Position numbers and translations under genes: made by a program
Part shown: in pieces, positions 15,890-24,390 of the stretch
How positions within the stretch are numbered: position 1 is the stretch's first letter
How the letters are laid out: each line of letters opens with the position of its first letter
Source: Lentzea aerocolonigenes
GTDB taxonomy: Bacteria; Actinomycetota; Actinomycetes; Mycobacteriales; Pseudonocardiaceae
NCBI RefSeq assembly: GCF_000974445.1
Contig: NZ_BBOJ01000018.1
Coordinates: 1-64,000, forward strand
DNA: 64,000 nt
Direction of reading: 5' to 3'
Notes under the pieces: model-generated
The model's input: only the letters and a program-made list of their open reading frames with translations
Told to the model about the DNA's origin: nothing
The model's database searches: none

Positions 15890-16291
15890 ATGGGTATTGC
15901 AGGACGGTCCAGCGAGCGATTGGACCTCGTCCTACCGGAGGGGGTCATGCCGCTCGCGGACGTGCGAGCGGAGGTGCGCCGTCTTCTTCGAGGAATGCAC
16001 GAGAACGTCGTGGTCGACGTGATGGTTGTGGCCACGGAACTCGTGAGCAACGCCTACCACCACGCTGCCCCGCCGCGCCGTGCGCGCATTTTGTGCCTTC
16101 CGGAACGTGAGGTCGTGCGGGTCGAGGTCGACGACGGCACGCCCGGCCGGTTCCCGCAGTTGGGGCGGATGGGGTTCCTGGGGCGGCGGCAGCGCGGTTT
16201 GTTGCTGGTCAACGGTCTGGCTCAGGTCTGGGGACACAACCGGTTCCCGGAGCTGAAGACCGTGTGGGCGGACGTGTCCACGGTCAGGTGA
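15890..16291 (+). CDS. RsbW-like ATP-binding regulator (HATPase_c), second copy
   Basis: A 133-residue protein with the same small GHKL layout: N box 'MVVATELVSNAYHHA' at about 48-62, then 'VEVDDGTPG' and 'QRGLLLVNGLAQVWG' in place of the usual G1/G2 boxes. It differs strongly in sequence from the preceding paralogue. GGGGAG upstream supports ATG 15890, with ATG 15884 as an alternative. The 3' end overlaps the convergent beta-lactamase by 8 bases. Partner proteins (STAS antagonist, SpoIIE phosphatase) are not seen nearby. Confidence 0.7.
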   Translation: MGIAGRSSERLDLVLPEGVMPLADVRAEVRRLLRGMHENVVVDVMVVATELVSNAYHHAAPPRRARILCLPEREVVRVEVDDGTPGRFPQLGRMGFLGRRQRGLLLVNGLAQVWGHNRFPELKTVWADVSTVR

Positions 16292-17171
16292 GGGTCTTCA
16301 CGACGTAGGCGGCGGCCTCCGCGAGGAGCGCCTCGTCGTATTTGGCGTCCGCGGCGGACCTGCTGGACATGAGCGCGACCAGGATCGGCTCGCGGCCGGG
16401 TGGCCAGACGACGGCGATGTCGTTGAGCGTGCCGTAGTCGCCCGTGCCGGTCTTGCTCGCGACCCTGCTGCCCTGCGGCACACCCGCACGGACGCGCTTG
16501 GCTCCGGTGACCGAGCGTTCCAGCAGATCGGTGAGGAAGTCGCGCTTGTCCTGCGGGAGGGCGTCGCCGAGCACGAGCCGCTGGTAGTCGGTGCCGAGCG
16601 AGCGCGGGGTGGCGGTGTCGCGCGGGTCGCCGGGCGTGGCCTCGGTGATGGCGGGTTCGACGCGGTCCATGCGCGTCTCGGTGTCGCCCAGCTCGCGCAG
16701 GTACCTCGTGAGCTCGGCCGGGCCGCCGACGTCGCGCAGCAGCAGGTTGCCCGCCGTGCCGTCGCTGTAGCAGACCGCCGCGTCGCACAGGTCGCGCAGC
16801 TTCATGCCGGTCTGGACGTGCTGTTTGGTGATCGCCGAGCTCTTCATCAGGTCGGCCTCGGTGTAGGTGACGACGGTGTCGAGGTGCGTCATCGGGTTGC
16901 GGTGCAGGATCGCGGCCGCGGCGAGGCCCTTGAACGTCGAACAGAACGCGAACCGCTCGTCCGCCCGGTGCTCGATCGTCCGGCCGGAGTTGCTCAACGC
17001 GTAGACGCCCAGGCGTGCGTCGAACTTCTTCTCCAGCTCGAACAACGCGTCGTGCCGCACCGGCGGGGCGCTGGTCGTGGTGGTGGGTGCCGGAGCGGTG
17101 GGTTGGGTCGTGGCGCAGCCGGCGAGGGGCAACAGGGCGAAGGTTTTCAGAACTGTGCGTCGGTCGGTCAC
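16284..17171 (-). CDS. bla: Class A beta-lactamase, Tat-type lipoprotein signal
   Basis: A 295-residue class A serine beta-lactamase that hydrolyses beta-lactams outside the membrane. The N-terminus 'DRRTVLKTFALLPLAGC' combines a twin-arginine motif with a lipobox. The catalytic 'STFK' (Ser70/Lys73, Ambler), 'SDG' at 130-132 and 'KTG' (234-236) are present, as is Glu166 in 'RVEPAITEATPGD'. Two positions are unusual: Asn132 is Gly, as recalled for mycobacterial BlaC, and Asn170 is Thr. Both would alter acylation or inhibitor response. The start is a GTG. Confidence 0.9.
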   Translation of the reverse strand: MTDRRTVLKTFALLPLAGCATTQPTAPAPTTTTSAPPVRHDALFELEKKFDARLGVYALSNSGRTIEHRADERFAFCSTFKGLAAAAILHRNPMTHLDTVVTYTEADLMKSSAITKQHVQTGMKLRDLCDAAVCYSDGTAGNLLLRDVGGPAELTRYLRELGDTETRMDRVEPAITEATPGDPRDTATPRSLGTDYQRLVLGDALPQDKRDFLTDLLERSVTGAKRVRAGVPQGSRVASKTGTGDYGTLNDIAVVWPPGREPILVALMSSRSAADAKYDEALLAEAAAYVVKTLT

Positions 17172-17266
17172 TCTTCCACGTTATGGGATCGCAGCGGGCC
17201 GAGGACGCCGAACTCGACAGACATTGGTTCGGACCATACCGCCACCAGCTGTGAGCGGGCTGTGCG

Positions 17267-18385
17267 TCACTCCACCAGCCGGATCCCCGGATGGCGTGGC
17301 CGGTCGAACAGCGTGGTGCCGCGGTGCTTGAGGTGGAGGTCGAAGAACGCGGCCAAGTGGTCGTGCTGGGCCTTGAGCGCGTCGCGCGGGTCGATCGTGC
17401 CGATGAGTCCCGCTCGCCGTTCCGGGGCGATCTGGCCGATCTGCGGCACCGCCCACTGCAGGTCGCTGAAGCCGAGGTGCGCGCCGTCGTCGAGGTGCAC
17501 GTCCCGCTTCCAGCCGCGCTGGTTCGGCCAGAAGTCGGCCCACGTCCTGGTAAGGCTCGTGTCGACGTGGGAGAGCTCCCGTTCGCCGAGATCACCGCCG
17601 AACAACAGGAACGGCCGGTCGAGGCCCTTGGTGACGACCTCACCGGGCGCGTAGGTGCCGCCCTCGCCGGTGTGTTCCATGGCGCCGTCGATGTTGATGC
17701 CCGCGTCGAACCGCCGGTCGTGCGCCATCGTCTCGCCCGCGGTGTAGCCGCCGTAGGAGTGCCCCGCGATGCCGACTCGGCTCGTGTCGGCCCACCGGTG
17801 CAGGCTCGGGATCTCGCCGAGCACGAACCGCATGTCGGCGACCCGCGCGTCGATGGCCTTCTTCATCGTCGCCTGCTCGGCGTCCCGCATCAGGCCGCGC
17901 TCGACGCGGTTGCCGGGGAACTCGACGGCCACCGTTTCGTGGGTGTGGCTCACCGTCACCACCACGTACCCGCGGCTCGCCAGATCGTCGGCGGTGCCCG
18001 CGTAGAACTCGCGCGGTGTCTGGAGCCCTGGCGAGAAGAGCACGACGGGCCACCTGCCAGGCACGGCCGGGGCGTCCACGCGGGCCTGGCGGCGCGTGCC
18101 GGACCAGTCGACCGTGCCCGCGGGGATGCCGAGGTACGCGGGGCTGGAAATGATCGGGTCGAGGGTCGCCGCCAGGCCGGGACTCAGCCACGGCGCCGGC
18201 CGGCCTCTGCGCTGGGCCGGGTAGCTGACGGTGACCATCAGTTCCCGGTTCTTCTCCGGCCCGAACGGGTCGGGGCGCGCGGAGTCGACGAGGTGAGCGT
18301 CGAACGTTCCGACTGGAAATGGTCCGCTGAGCTGCGGCGACACCAGGGCTGACGCAGCCAGGGCGGCCGCGAGCAGGAGCTGCAT
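17267..18385 (-). CDS. Secreted alpha/beta hydrolase, PAF-acetylhydrolase/lipase-like
   Basis: A 372-residue exported hydrolase. Residues 1-20 are a signal peptide, then 'VVLFSPGLQTPREFY' (oxyanion region, about 115-130) and the nucleophile elbow 'GIAGHSYGGYTAGE'. The distal His is likely in 'QHDHLAAFF' or 'DGAHLGFSD'. It resembles plasma-type PAF acetylhydrolase and PET-hydrolase-like esterases of actinomycetes. A purine-rich SD (GAAGGGGG) upstream of the ATG and the signal peptide fix the start. It is divergent from the ABC importer operon; the substrate is unknown. Confidence 0.75.
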   Translation of the reverse strand: MQLLLAAALAASALVSPQLSGPFPVGTFDAHLVDSARPDPFGPEKNRELMVTVSYPAQRRGRPAPWLSPGLAATLDPIISSPAYLGIPAGTVDWSGTRRQARVDAPAVPGRWPVVLFSPGLQTPREFYAGTADDLASRGYVVVTVSHTHETVAVEFPGNRVERGLMRDAEQATMKKAIDARVADMRFVLGEIPSLHRWADTSRVGIAGHSYGGYTAGETMAHDRRFDAGINIDGAMEHTGEGGTYAPGEVVTKGLDRPFLLFGGDLGERELSHVDTSLTRTWADFWPNQRGWKRDVHLDDGAHLGFSDLQWAVPQIGQIAPERRAGLIGTIDPRDALKAQHDHLAAFFDLHLKHRGTTLFDRPRHPGIRLVE

Positions 18386-18519
18386 TGTTGATCTACCCCC
18401 TTCGGGCGCCAGCCTCGCAGGCGCCCACTGAGAGGGTGCTGAGAGCTTGTGGCCGTGGTGATCCAGTGCCATGTTGGTCGTTGACGTACCGGCTGGTCCT
18501 CTGGGTGGGGAGATCACGG

Positions 18520-19899
18520 ATGCGGCGAACGACGACGTTCGGGCTGTTGGCGGTGTGCGGCCTCCTGGCGGGATGTCTGGGACAGACGCAGCAGGGCGAC
18601 CAGGCGAGAAACGCCGACGCCAAGGAGATCACCCTGACGATCGTCGCCAACGCGGCGGCGGGCGGGAAGAACGCGCGTGGCGCGAACTGGTTGCAGAACT
18701 GGGTGATCCCGAAGTTCACCGAGCAGCAGAAGGCAAAGGGCGTCACGGCGACGATCAAGTTCGAGCAGAACGGCGCCGGCGACGAGGACTTCAAGACCAA
18801 GGTGGCGCTCGACCTCAAGACCGGCGGTGGCGGCGACATCATCGAGATCGACGGCATCTGGCTCGGCGAGTTCGCGCAGGCTGGCCAGATCAAGCCTCTC
18901 GGTGACGTCGTCGGCAACACCGACTGGGACGGCTGGACCCAGATTCCCAAGGCGGTGCAAGGGCTCGGCGAGTTCGACGGCAAGCGGTACGGCGTGCCGA
19001 TGGGCACCGACGGGCGGGTGCTGTTCTTCAACAAGAAGCTCTTCTCGCAGGCCGGGTTGCCCGCGGACTGGCAGCCGCGGTCGTGGCAGGACGTGCTGGA
19101 CGCCGGTGCTCGCCTGAAGGCGTTGCCCGGCGTCACGCCGATCCAGCTCAACGCCGGCACGGCGATGGGCGAGGCCACGACCATGCAGGGAGTGCTGCCC
19201 GCGTTGGCCGGTACGGGCAAGCCCGTCTACGAGAACGGCAAGTGGCAAGGGGATTCGGCTCAGCTCAAGGACGTTCTGGGGCTGTACCAGAAGATCTACG
19301 GCGGTGGGCTCGGCGATCCCGTGCTGCAGCAGGAGGCCAAGGGCCGCGACCGGTCGTTCCAGCTGTTCAGCGACAACAAGATCGGCATCCTGCTGGAGAG
19401 CGACTACTTCTGGCGCTCGGTGACGGAACCGCGCAACGGCGTGGCGAAGATGGCCGACCGCGACACCACGCTGGGCTGGGCCCTGGTGCCCGCTCGCCAG
19501 GCCGGCGCGGGCGTGGGCGGGCAGGACTTCGTGAGCATGTCGGGTGGCGGGGTGCGGGTGATCAACCCGAACACCAAGTACCCCAGGCAGGCCTGGGAGT
19601 TCATGCAGTTCCTCAACTCCGCGGAGGCCGTGAAGGAGTCGCTGGCGGGCACTGCGCAGCTCACGCAGCGGCAGGACGTCAACGACCAGGTGCTCAAGGG
19701 CGACCCGATGCTCACGTTCATCGCGGAGAAGGTTCTGCCGATCACCCGGTACCGGCCCGGCCTCGCCGACTACCCCAAGGTGTCGGCGGCGTTGCAGCAG
19801 GCGACCGCGGACGTGGTGGCGGGCAAGAGTCCTGACGACGCCGCTCGCGCTTACCGCGACGCCCTGGTGAAGGCCGTTGGCGAGACGAATGTCGGCTAG
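18520..19899 (+). CDS. ABC importer substrate-binding lipoprotein (CUT1 sugar type)
   Basis: A 459-residue lipoprotein with lipobox 'LLAGC' near residue 18 and an SBP_bac_1/8-type fold: 'GGGGDIIEIDGIWLGEFAQAG' (split, about 107-127), 'GVPMGTDGRVLFFNKKLF' and 'AWEFMQFLNSAEA'. It captures a sugar or polyol outside the membrane for the two permeases and ATPase that follow. GGGGA lies before the ATG. A large hairpin separates it from the permease genes, as often seen where the binding protein is needed in excess. Confidence 0.88.
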   Translation: MRRTTTFGLLAVCGLLAGCLGQTQQGDQARNADAKEITLTIVANAAAGGKNARGANWLQNWVIPKFTEQQKAKGVTATIKFEQNGAGDEDFKTKVALDLKTGGGGDIIEIDGIWLGEFAQAGQIKPLGDVVGNTDWDGWTQIPKAVQGLGEFDGKRYGVPMGTDGRVLFFNKKLFSQAGLPADWQPRSWQDVLDAGARLKALPGVTPIQLNAGTAMGEATTMQGVLPALAGTGKPVYENGKWQGDSAQLKDVLGLYQKIYGGGLGDPVLQQEAKGRDRSFQLFSDNKIGILLESDYFWRSVTEPRNGVAKMADRDTTLGWALVPARQAGAGVGGQDFVSMSGGGVRVINPNTKYPRQAWEFMQFLNSAEAVKESLAGTAQLTQRQDVNDQVLKGDPMLTFIAEKVLPITRYRPGLADYPKVSAALQQATADVVAGKSPDDAARAYRDALVKAVGETNVG

Positions 19900-19920
19900 T
19901 GGCGAACGCGAGCTGCTCGG

Positions 19921-19969
19921 GATGAACGGCGCATTTGTCCACCTGTGGTCGACGAAAGCGCCGTTCATC
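19921..19969 (+). repeat. Long intercistronic hairpin (12-bp perfect arms)
   Basis: GATGAACGGCGC and GCGCCGTTCATC are perfect complementary 12-mers separated by 25 bases, and the interior (TTTGTC...GACGAAA, CCAC..GTGG) can extend the stem. It lies 21 bases after the binding-protein stop and 22 bases before the permease GTG. It probably protects the upstream mRNA or attenuates readthrough. It could also be one copy of a dispersed intergenic repeat family. Confidence 0.65.
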
Positions 19970-19991
19970 GAGGACGACCACAGGCGGTGCC

Positions 19992-20873
19992 GTGGATAGT
20001 TCGGGGCTGGACAGTTCGGGTTTGGGCGTCCGGCGCGCGGTGGGATTCGTGGCGCCGGCGTTGGTGCTGATCGGGGTCTTCCTGGTCTTCCCGGCGCTCT
20101 GGACGCTGTACATCGGCATCACGAACTACCAGCTCACCGGGCCCGCGGCGGCGAATCCGCGCGTCGTGGGACTGGACAACGTCGTCAACGCCGTGCGCGA
20201 CCCGTTGTTCACGAACTCGGTGTGGCTGACGGCTTTGTTCGTGCTGGGGTCCGCGGTGATCGGGCAGAACGTGCTGGGGTTCGGGCTGGCGTGGTTGCTG
20301 CGCACGGTCCGGCCGGTGCTGCGGCGGACCGTCGAGGGTCTCGTGCTGCTGTCGTGGATCCTGCCGGGCACGGTCGTGGCGTACCTGTGGTTCGCCGTGC
20401 TGAGCCGCGACACCGGCACGCTGGGGATGCTGCTCGGCTCGCCGCGGACGGCCTGGCTGGTCCAGTACCCGATGACCAGCCTGATCATCTTCAACGTCTG
20501 GCGCGGCACGGCTTTCTCGATGCTGCTCTACACCTCGGCTCTGGCCGCGGTGCCGCCGTCGCAGCTGGAGACCGCGCGGCTGGCCGGGGCGTCGGGATGG
20601 CAGACCGTGCGGGACGTGGTGTTCCCGCACATCCGCGGGCACGTGCTGACCAACACCCTGCTGATCAGCCTGTGGACGGCCAACGACTTCACGCCGTTCC
20701 TGCTGACCGCGGGCGGGCCGAACCACCGGTCGGAAGTGCTGCCCGTGCTGATCTACCGCCAGGCGCTGGAGAGCGGGCAGCTCGGGTACGCGTCCGCGAT
20801 GTCGATGCTCTTGCTGGTGGGCAACCTCGTGATCGCACTGGTGTACCTGAGGTTGCTGCGGAGGCGGGCATGA
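19992..20873 (+). CDS. ABC sugar-type permease, first subunit
   Basis: A 293-residue CUT1 permease with six transmembrane segments. The EAA loop that contacts the ATPase is 'ETARLAGASGWQTVRDVVFPHI' in two halves near 195-216. It forms a heterodimer with the next gene's product. GTG 19992 was chosen because the hydrophobic N-terminus begins about 15 residues later, although no strong SD is seen. The stop overlaps the next ATG (ATGA), giving coupled translation. Confidence 0.87.
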   Translation: MDSSGLDSSGLGVRRAVGFVAPALVLIGVFLVFPALWTLYIGITNYQLTGPAAANPRVVGLDNVVNAVRDPLFTNSVWLTALFVLGSAVIGQNVLGFGLAWLLRTVRPVLRRTVEGLVLLSWILPGTVVAYLWFAVLSRDTGTLGMLLGSPRTAWLVQYPMTSLIIFNVWRGTAFSMLLYTSALAAVPPSQLETARLAGASGWQTVRDVVFPHIRGHVLTNTLLISLWTANDFTPFLLTAGGPNHRSEVLPVLIYRQALESGQLGYASAMSMLLLVGNLVIALVYLRLLRRRA

Positions 20874-21691
20874 GTCCTCTGTGGATGGTGCGCCGGATCG
20901 GCTTCTACGTGCTGATCGCGGTCGTGCTGGCGTTCTTCGCGGTGCCGATGCTGTGGCTGGCCTCGGCACCGTTCGACTCGAAGCCCGGACTCGGTCTGCG
21001 CTGGCCGGACTGGACTCTTGCCAACGTCGTGGCGACCTTCGACCACCCGTACGCGCTGACGTCGCTGGTGAACTCGTTGGTGCTGTGTGTGATCGCGACC
21101 GTGGTGACGACGGTGTTCGCGGCGTTGGCGGCCTACGCGTTGTCACGGGTGCGCATTCCGGGCCGGGATCTGCTGTTGTACCTGCTGTTGCTGCTGTCGT
21201 CCGTGGTCACCGGCACGGCCGCGATGGTGCCGATCTTCGTGATGATGCTCCAGCTCGGCCTGATCAACTCCCAGTTCGGCACGGCACTGGTGATCGCGGG
21301 CGGCATGCTGCCCGCGGCCATCTTCATCCTCAAGGACTTCGTGGACGCCGTGCCGCGCTCGTACGAGGAGTCGGCGCGCGTGTTCGGCGCCTCACCGCGA
21401 CAGGTGCTCGGCCACGTCGTGCTGCCGGTCGCACGGCCCGGTGTCGCGACCATCTTCGTCTGGGCGTTCGTCAACGCCTGGGGCAACTTCCTGCTGCCGT
21501 TCCTGCTGCTGCGCGACGTCGGCCAGCAGCCGGCGGCGGTGCTGTTGCGCACCCTGTACGACGAGGGCGGCAGCGCCAACCTGACGGTGATCCCGGTGTT
21601 CTCGTTGCTGTACTCGATCCCGGTCGTCGTGCTGTACCTGTTCGTGAGCAAGCGGTACGGGTTCCGATTCCACGGAGGCATCAAGAGCTGA
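20870..21691 (+). CDS. ABC sugar-type permease, second subunit
   Basis: A 273-residue CUT1 permease of the MalG/UgpE type with six transmembrane helices and an EAA loop 'EESARVFGASPRQVLGHVVLP' (about 163-183, written here in part). The C-terminal 'SKRYGFRFHGGIKS' ending is close to the family consensus 'FxxGLTxGAVKG'. It pairs with the preceding permease. Its TGA overlaps the ATG of the ATPase gene. Confidence 0.87.
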   Translation: MSPLWMVRRIGFYVLIAVVLAFFAVPMLWLASAPFDSKPGLGLRWPDWTLANVVATFDHPYALTSLVNSLVLCVIATVVTTVFAALAAYALSRVRIPGRDLLLYLLLLLSSVVTGTAAMVPIFVMMLQLGLINSQFGTALVIAGGMLPAAIFILKDFVDAVPRSYEESARVFGASPRQVLGHVVLPVARPGVATIFVWAFVNAWGNFLLPFLLLRDVGQQPAAVLLRTLYDEGGSANLTVIPVFSLLYSIPVVVLYLFVSKRYGFRFHGGIKS

Positions 21692-22674
21692 TGGCGGGCA
21701 TCACGATCGCCGGTCTCTCCACCGTCTACCCCAACGGGGTGCGGGCGGTGGACTCGCTGGACCTCGAGATCTCCGACGGCGAACTGTTCGCCCTGCTAGG
21801 CCCGTCGGGCTGCGGCAAGACCACGTTGTTGCGCACCATCGCGGGCCTGGAGGGCGCCTCCGACGGTTCTGTCCGCATCGGCACGCGCGACGTCACCCGG
21901 CTCCAGCCCGGTGACCGCCGCGTGGCGATGGTGTTCCAGGACTACGCGTTGTTCCCGCACATGACGGTGGCCGAGAACATCGCGTACCCGTTGCGGGTGC
22001 GCGGCGCCGCGAAGTCCGTGCAGCAGGAGACCGCCGTCCGCACGGCAGGCGGCCTGAGCCTGGGCGGCTTGCTGGACCGCCGGCCCGGCCAGCTCTCCGG
22101 CGGCCAGCAGCAACGCGCGGCGCTGGCCCGCGCGGTCGCCGCGTCGGCCGAGGTGCTGCTGCTGGACGAACCTCTGTCCAATCTGGACGCTCGGTTGCGC
22201 CTGGAGGCCCGGACTTTCCTCAAGAAGCTGCAACGCGAACTGGCGCTGACGACCGTCTTCGTCACGCACGACCAGGCCGAGGCACTGGCGCTGGCCGACC
22301 GGATCGCGGTGATGGACGAGGGCCGCATCCGGCAGATCGGCACACCGCGCGAGGTCTTCCAGCGGCCCGCCGACACGTTCGTGGCGAACTTCATCGGCTC
22401 GACCCCGATGAACCTGGTGCCGCGCGGGGACGTCGTGGTCGGTGTCCGTCCGGAGTACCTGTCGCCCGCGTCCGAAGGCCTGTTCACCGGCGTCGTGTCC
22501 ATTGTGGAGAACCTGGGCGTGACCTCGCTGGTGACGCTCGACTGCGGCGAGGACCAGATCGGCTACGTCGTGCCGGAGGACGACGAACCCGCCGTGGGCA
22601 CGACGGTGACGGTGGACGCTCCCGCTGCCCGCGTTCTGCGCTACGACAAGGAGACCGGCCTACTCGTGAGGTGA
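21691..22674 (+). CDS. ABC importer ATPase, UgpC/MsmK-like
   Basis: A 327-residue ATPase: Walker A 'GPSGCGKTT' (about 38-46), Q-loop 'MVFQDYALFPHMTV', signature 'LSGGQQQR', Walker B 'LLLDEPLSNLDA', switch His 'VTHDQAEALAL'. A C-terminal TOBE/OB domain of about 90 residues follows ('VVVGVRPEYL'), as in sugar importers with shared ATPases. It energises uptake by the two permeases upstream. It sits four bases before the PhyH gene, which is therefore in the same operon. Confidence 0.9.
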   Translation: MAGITIAGLSTVYPNGVRAVDSLDLEISDGELFALLGPSGCGKTTLLRTIAGLEGASDGSVRIGTRDVTRLQPGDRRVAMVFQDYALFPHMTVAENIAYPLRVRGAAKSVQQETAVRTAGGLSLGGLLDRRPGQLSGGQQQRAALARAVAASAEVLLLDEPLSNLDARLRLEARTFLKKLQRELALTTVFVTHDQAEALALADRIAVMDEGRIRQIGTPREVFQRPADTFVANFIGSTPMNLVPRGDVVVGVRPEYLSPASEGLFTGVVSIVENLGVTSLVTLDCGEDQIGYVVPEDDEPAVGTTVTVDAPAARVLRYDKETGLLVR

Positions 22675-22678
22675 CCCG

Positions 22679-23365
22679 ATGTTCCAGACCGACGGCTACG
22701 AGACGCACGAGCGCCTGCTGACTTCGCCGAAGTTCGAGGCGCTGGCGTCCTTCTTCGAACGCAAGCTGGCGGCGTTGCCGGCGGGGGAGCGCCCCGAGCA
22801 CATGGACGTGCCGCACCTGACCGACCCGGCGCTGTTCGAGTGGCTGCTCGACCCCGGCGTGCTGGACCTCGTCGAGTCGCTGATCGGCCCGGACATCGCA
22901 CTGTTCTCGTCCCACTTCATCTGCAAACCGGCGGGCGACGGCAAACCCGTGCCGTGGCACCAGGACGCGCACTTCTGGCGCGACACCATCTCACCGGCAG
23001 GCGACGCGATCACGGTCTGGCTGGCCATCGACCCGTCGACGACCGAGAACGGCTGCCTGCGCGTGATCCCCGGCAGCCACCTCGCACCCGTCGAGCACCA
23101 GGGCAACGAGGACTCGTTCTTCAACCAGGAGACGCTGGTCGACGAGTCGCGCGCCGTGGACGTGGAACTGGAGCGCGGGGCGTGCAGCGTCCACTCGGCC
23201 ATGCTGGTGCACGGCAGCCCGCCGAACCGGAGCTCCCTGCGGCGCTGCGGCTACACCATGAGGTACATGCCGACGACGGTCCGGTTCCTCAAGGGCGGCT
23301 CGCACCGGATCTATCTGGCGCGTGGGCGCGACCACGCGGGGAACACGTACGCGCCGGTGCCGTGA
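22679..23365 (+). CDS. PhyH-type Fe(II)/2-oxoglutarate dioxygenase
   Basis: A 228-residue non-haem iron dioxygenase of the phytanoyl-CoA dioxygenase family. The iron ligands are in 'PVPWHQDAHFW' (His-x-Asp, about 96-98) and the distal His in 'SAMLVHGSPPNRS', followed by the Arg that binds 2-oxoglutarate. It hydroxylates a small molecule in the cytoplasm. Being the last gene of a sugar-type ABC operon, it probably acts on the imported compound. That compound is unknown; no kinase or glycosidase accompanies it. Confidence 0.82.
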   Translation: MFQTDGYETHERLLTSPKFEALASFFERKLAALPAGERPEHMDVPHLTDPALFEWLLDPGVLDLVESLIGPDIALFSSHFICKPAGDGKPVPWHQDAHFWRDTISPAGDAITVWLAIDPSTTENGCLRVIPGSHLAPVEHQGNEDSFFNQETLVDESRAVDVELERGACSVHSAMLVHGSPPNRSSLRRCGYTMRYMPTTVRFLKGGSHRIYLARGRDHAGNTYAPVP

Positions 23366-23538
23366 TCGGCGAGCGAGGTCCGCGTGTCGGGCGAAGTGCA
23401 GGTGTCACGTGGAGTTCGGGAGCGGCTGACCGGCCTGGAAGCGCTGAACCCTTGATCAGACCTCGGCCGCTCAGTTGTCCAGTCCACTGGATCGATCCTC
23501 CACCTTGACCGGCCAGTCAGCCCGCCATAGCGTGAGGC

Positions 23539-23552
23539 GGAAAGCGCTTTCC
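23539..23552 (+). promoter_or_regulatory. LacI-family operator GGAAAGCGCTTTCC
   Basis: A perfect 14-base palindrome centred on GCGC, the typical LacI/GalR-family operator. It lies 17 bases before the GTG of the NMT1-type importer operon, where it would block transcription or its start. Two relatives occur at 26227 and 57757. Confidence 0.75.
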
Positions 23553-23568
23553 GACCTAGGGGGGCTCG

Positions 23569-24390
23569 GTGGAACCGGTTTCGGGAGACCGCTGGAGGGG
23601 ACTGGTGGAGCGAACGTGGCGCCCTGCCGCGTTGCTCGTCGCCTGTCTCGTGATCTGGCACCTCGTCACCGTCACCGGCCTGGTCGAGGCCTACCTCGTG
23701 CCGTCACCGGCCAAGACCTTCGACCTGCTCGTCGACAAGTGGTCGTACCTCTGGGGCCACACCTGGGTGACGACCTGCGAGACGATTCTCGGGTTCGTCG
23801 TCGCCGGTGTCCTCGGCGTGCTGGTCGCGGTCGCCATGGTCTACTCCAGGACGATCGAGAGCACCGCGTACCCGATCCTGCTGTTCGCGCAGGTCATCCC
23901 GAAGATCGCCATCGCGCCGCTGTTCGTGGTGTGGCTCGGCTTCGGCTTCGAGCCCAAGGTGGTCGTGGCCGTGCTGATGGCGTTCTTCCCCGTGGTGATC
24001 TCGACGGTCACCGGGCTCAAGTCGGTCGACACCGAGATGCTCGAGCTCGCGGCCACGATGGGCGGCGGGCCGGTCAAGACGTTCGTGAAGATCCGCTTCC
24101 CGGCCGCGCTGCCGCACCTGTTCGCGGGGCTGAAGGTCGCCGTCACGCTGGCCGTCACGGGTGCCGTCGTCGGGGAGTTCGTCGGGTCCAACGAGGGTCT
24201 CGGGTACGTGATCCTGCAGGCCAACGGCAACATGGACACGCCGATGCTGTTCGCGGGCCTGATCGTCATCTCGGTCGTCGGCATCCTCCTCTTCCTCCTG
24301 CTCGACCTCGCCGAACAGCTGCTGCTGCCGTGGCACGCCAGCAGGCGGGGCGCCGCCGTCACAACCCTTCTGGCGAAAGGCGGAACATGA
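23569..24390 (+). CDS. ABC permease, SsuC/TauC/ThiX type
   Basis: A 273-residue permease with about six transmembrane helices and the BPD_transp_1 loop 'LELAATMGGGPVKTFVKIRFPAALP' (about 160-184, given in part: 'LELAATMGGG', 'FPAALPHL'). It belongs to the nitrate/sulfonate/taurine/pyrimidine importer family (NitT). The GTG start is preceded by GGGGGG. It opens a three-gene operon with the binding protein and ATPase, all joined by 4-base overlaps, behind a LacI-type operator. Confidence 0.87.
   Translation: MEPVSGDRWRGLVERTWRPAALLVACLVIWHLVTVTGLVEAYLVPSPAKTFDLLVDKWSYLWGHTWVTTCETILGFVVAGVLGVLVAVAMVYSRTIESTAYPILLFAQVIPKIAIAPLFVVWLGFGFEPKVVVAVLMAFFPVVISTVTGLKSVDTEMLELAATMGGGPVKTFVKIRFPAALPHLFAGLKVAVTLAVTGAVVGEFVGSNEGLGYVILQANGNMDTPMLFAGLIVISVVGILLFLLLDLAEQLLLPWHASRRGAAVTTLLAKGGT

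Noticed and set aside
16284..17171. Beta-lactamase as penicillin-binding protein or esterase
   Set aside because: STFK, SDG, Glu166 loop and KTG are all in class A order and spacing.
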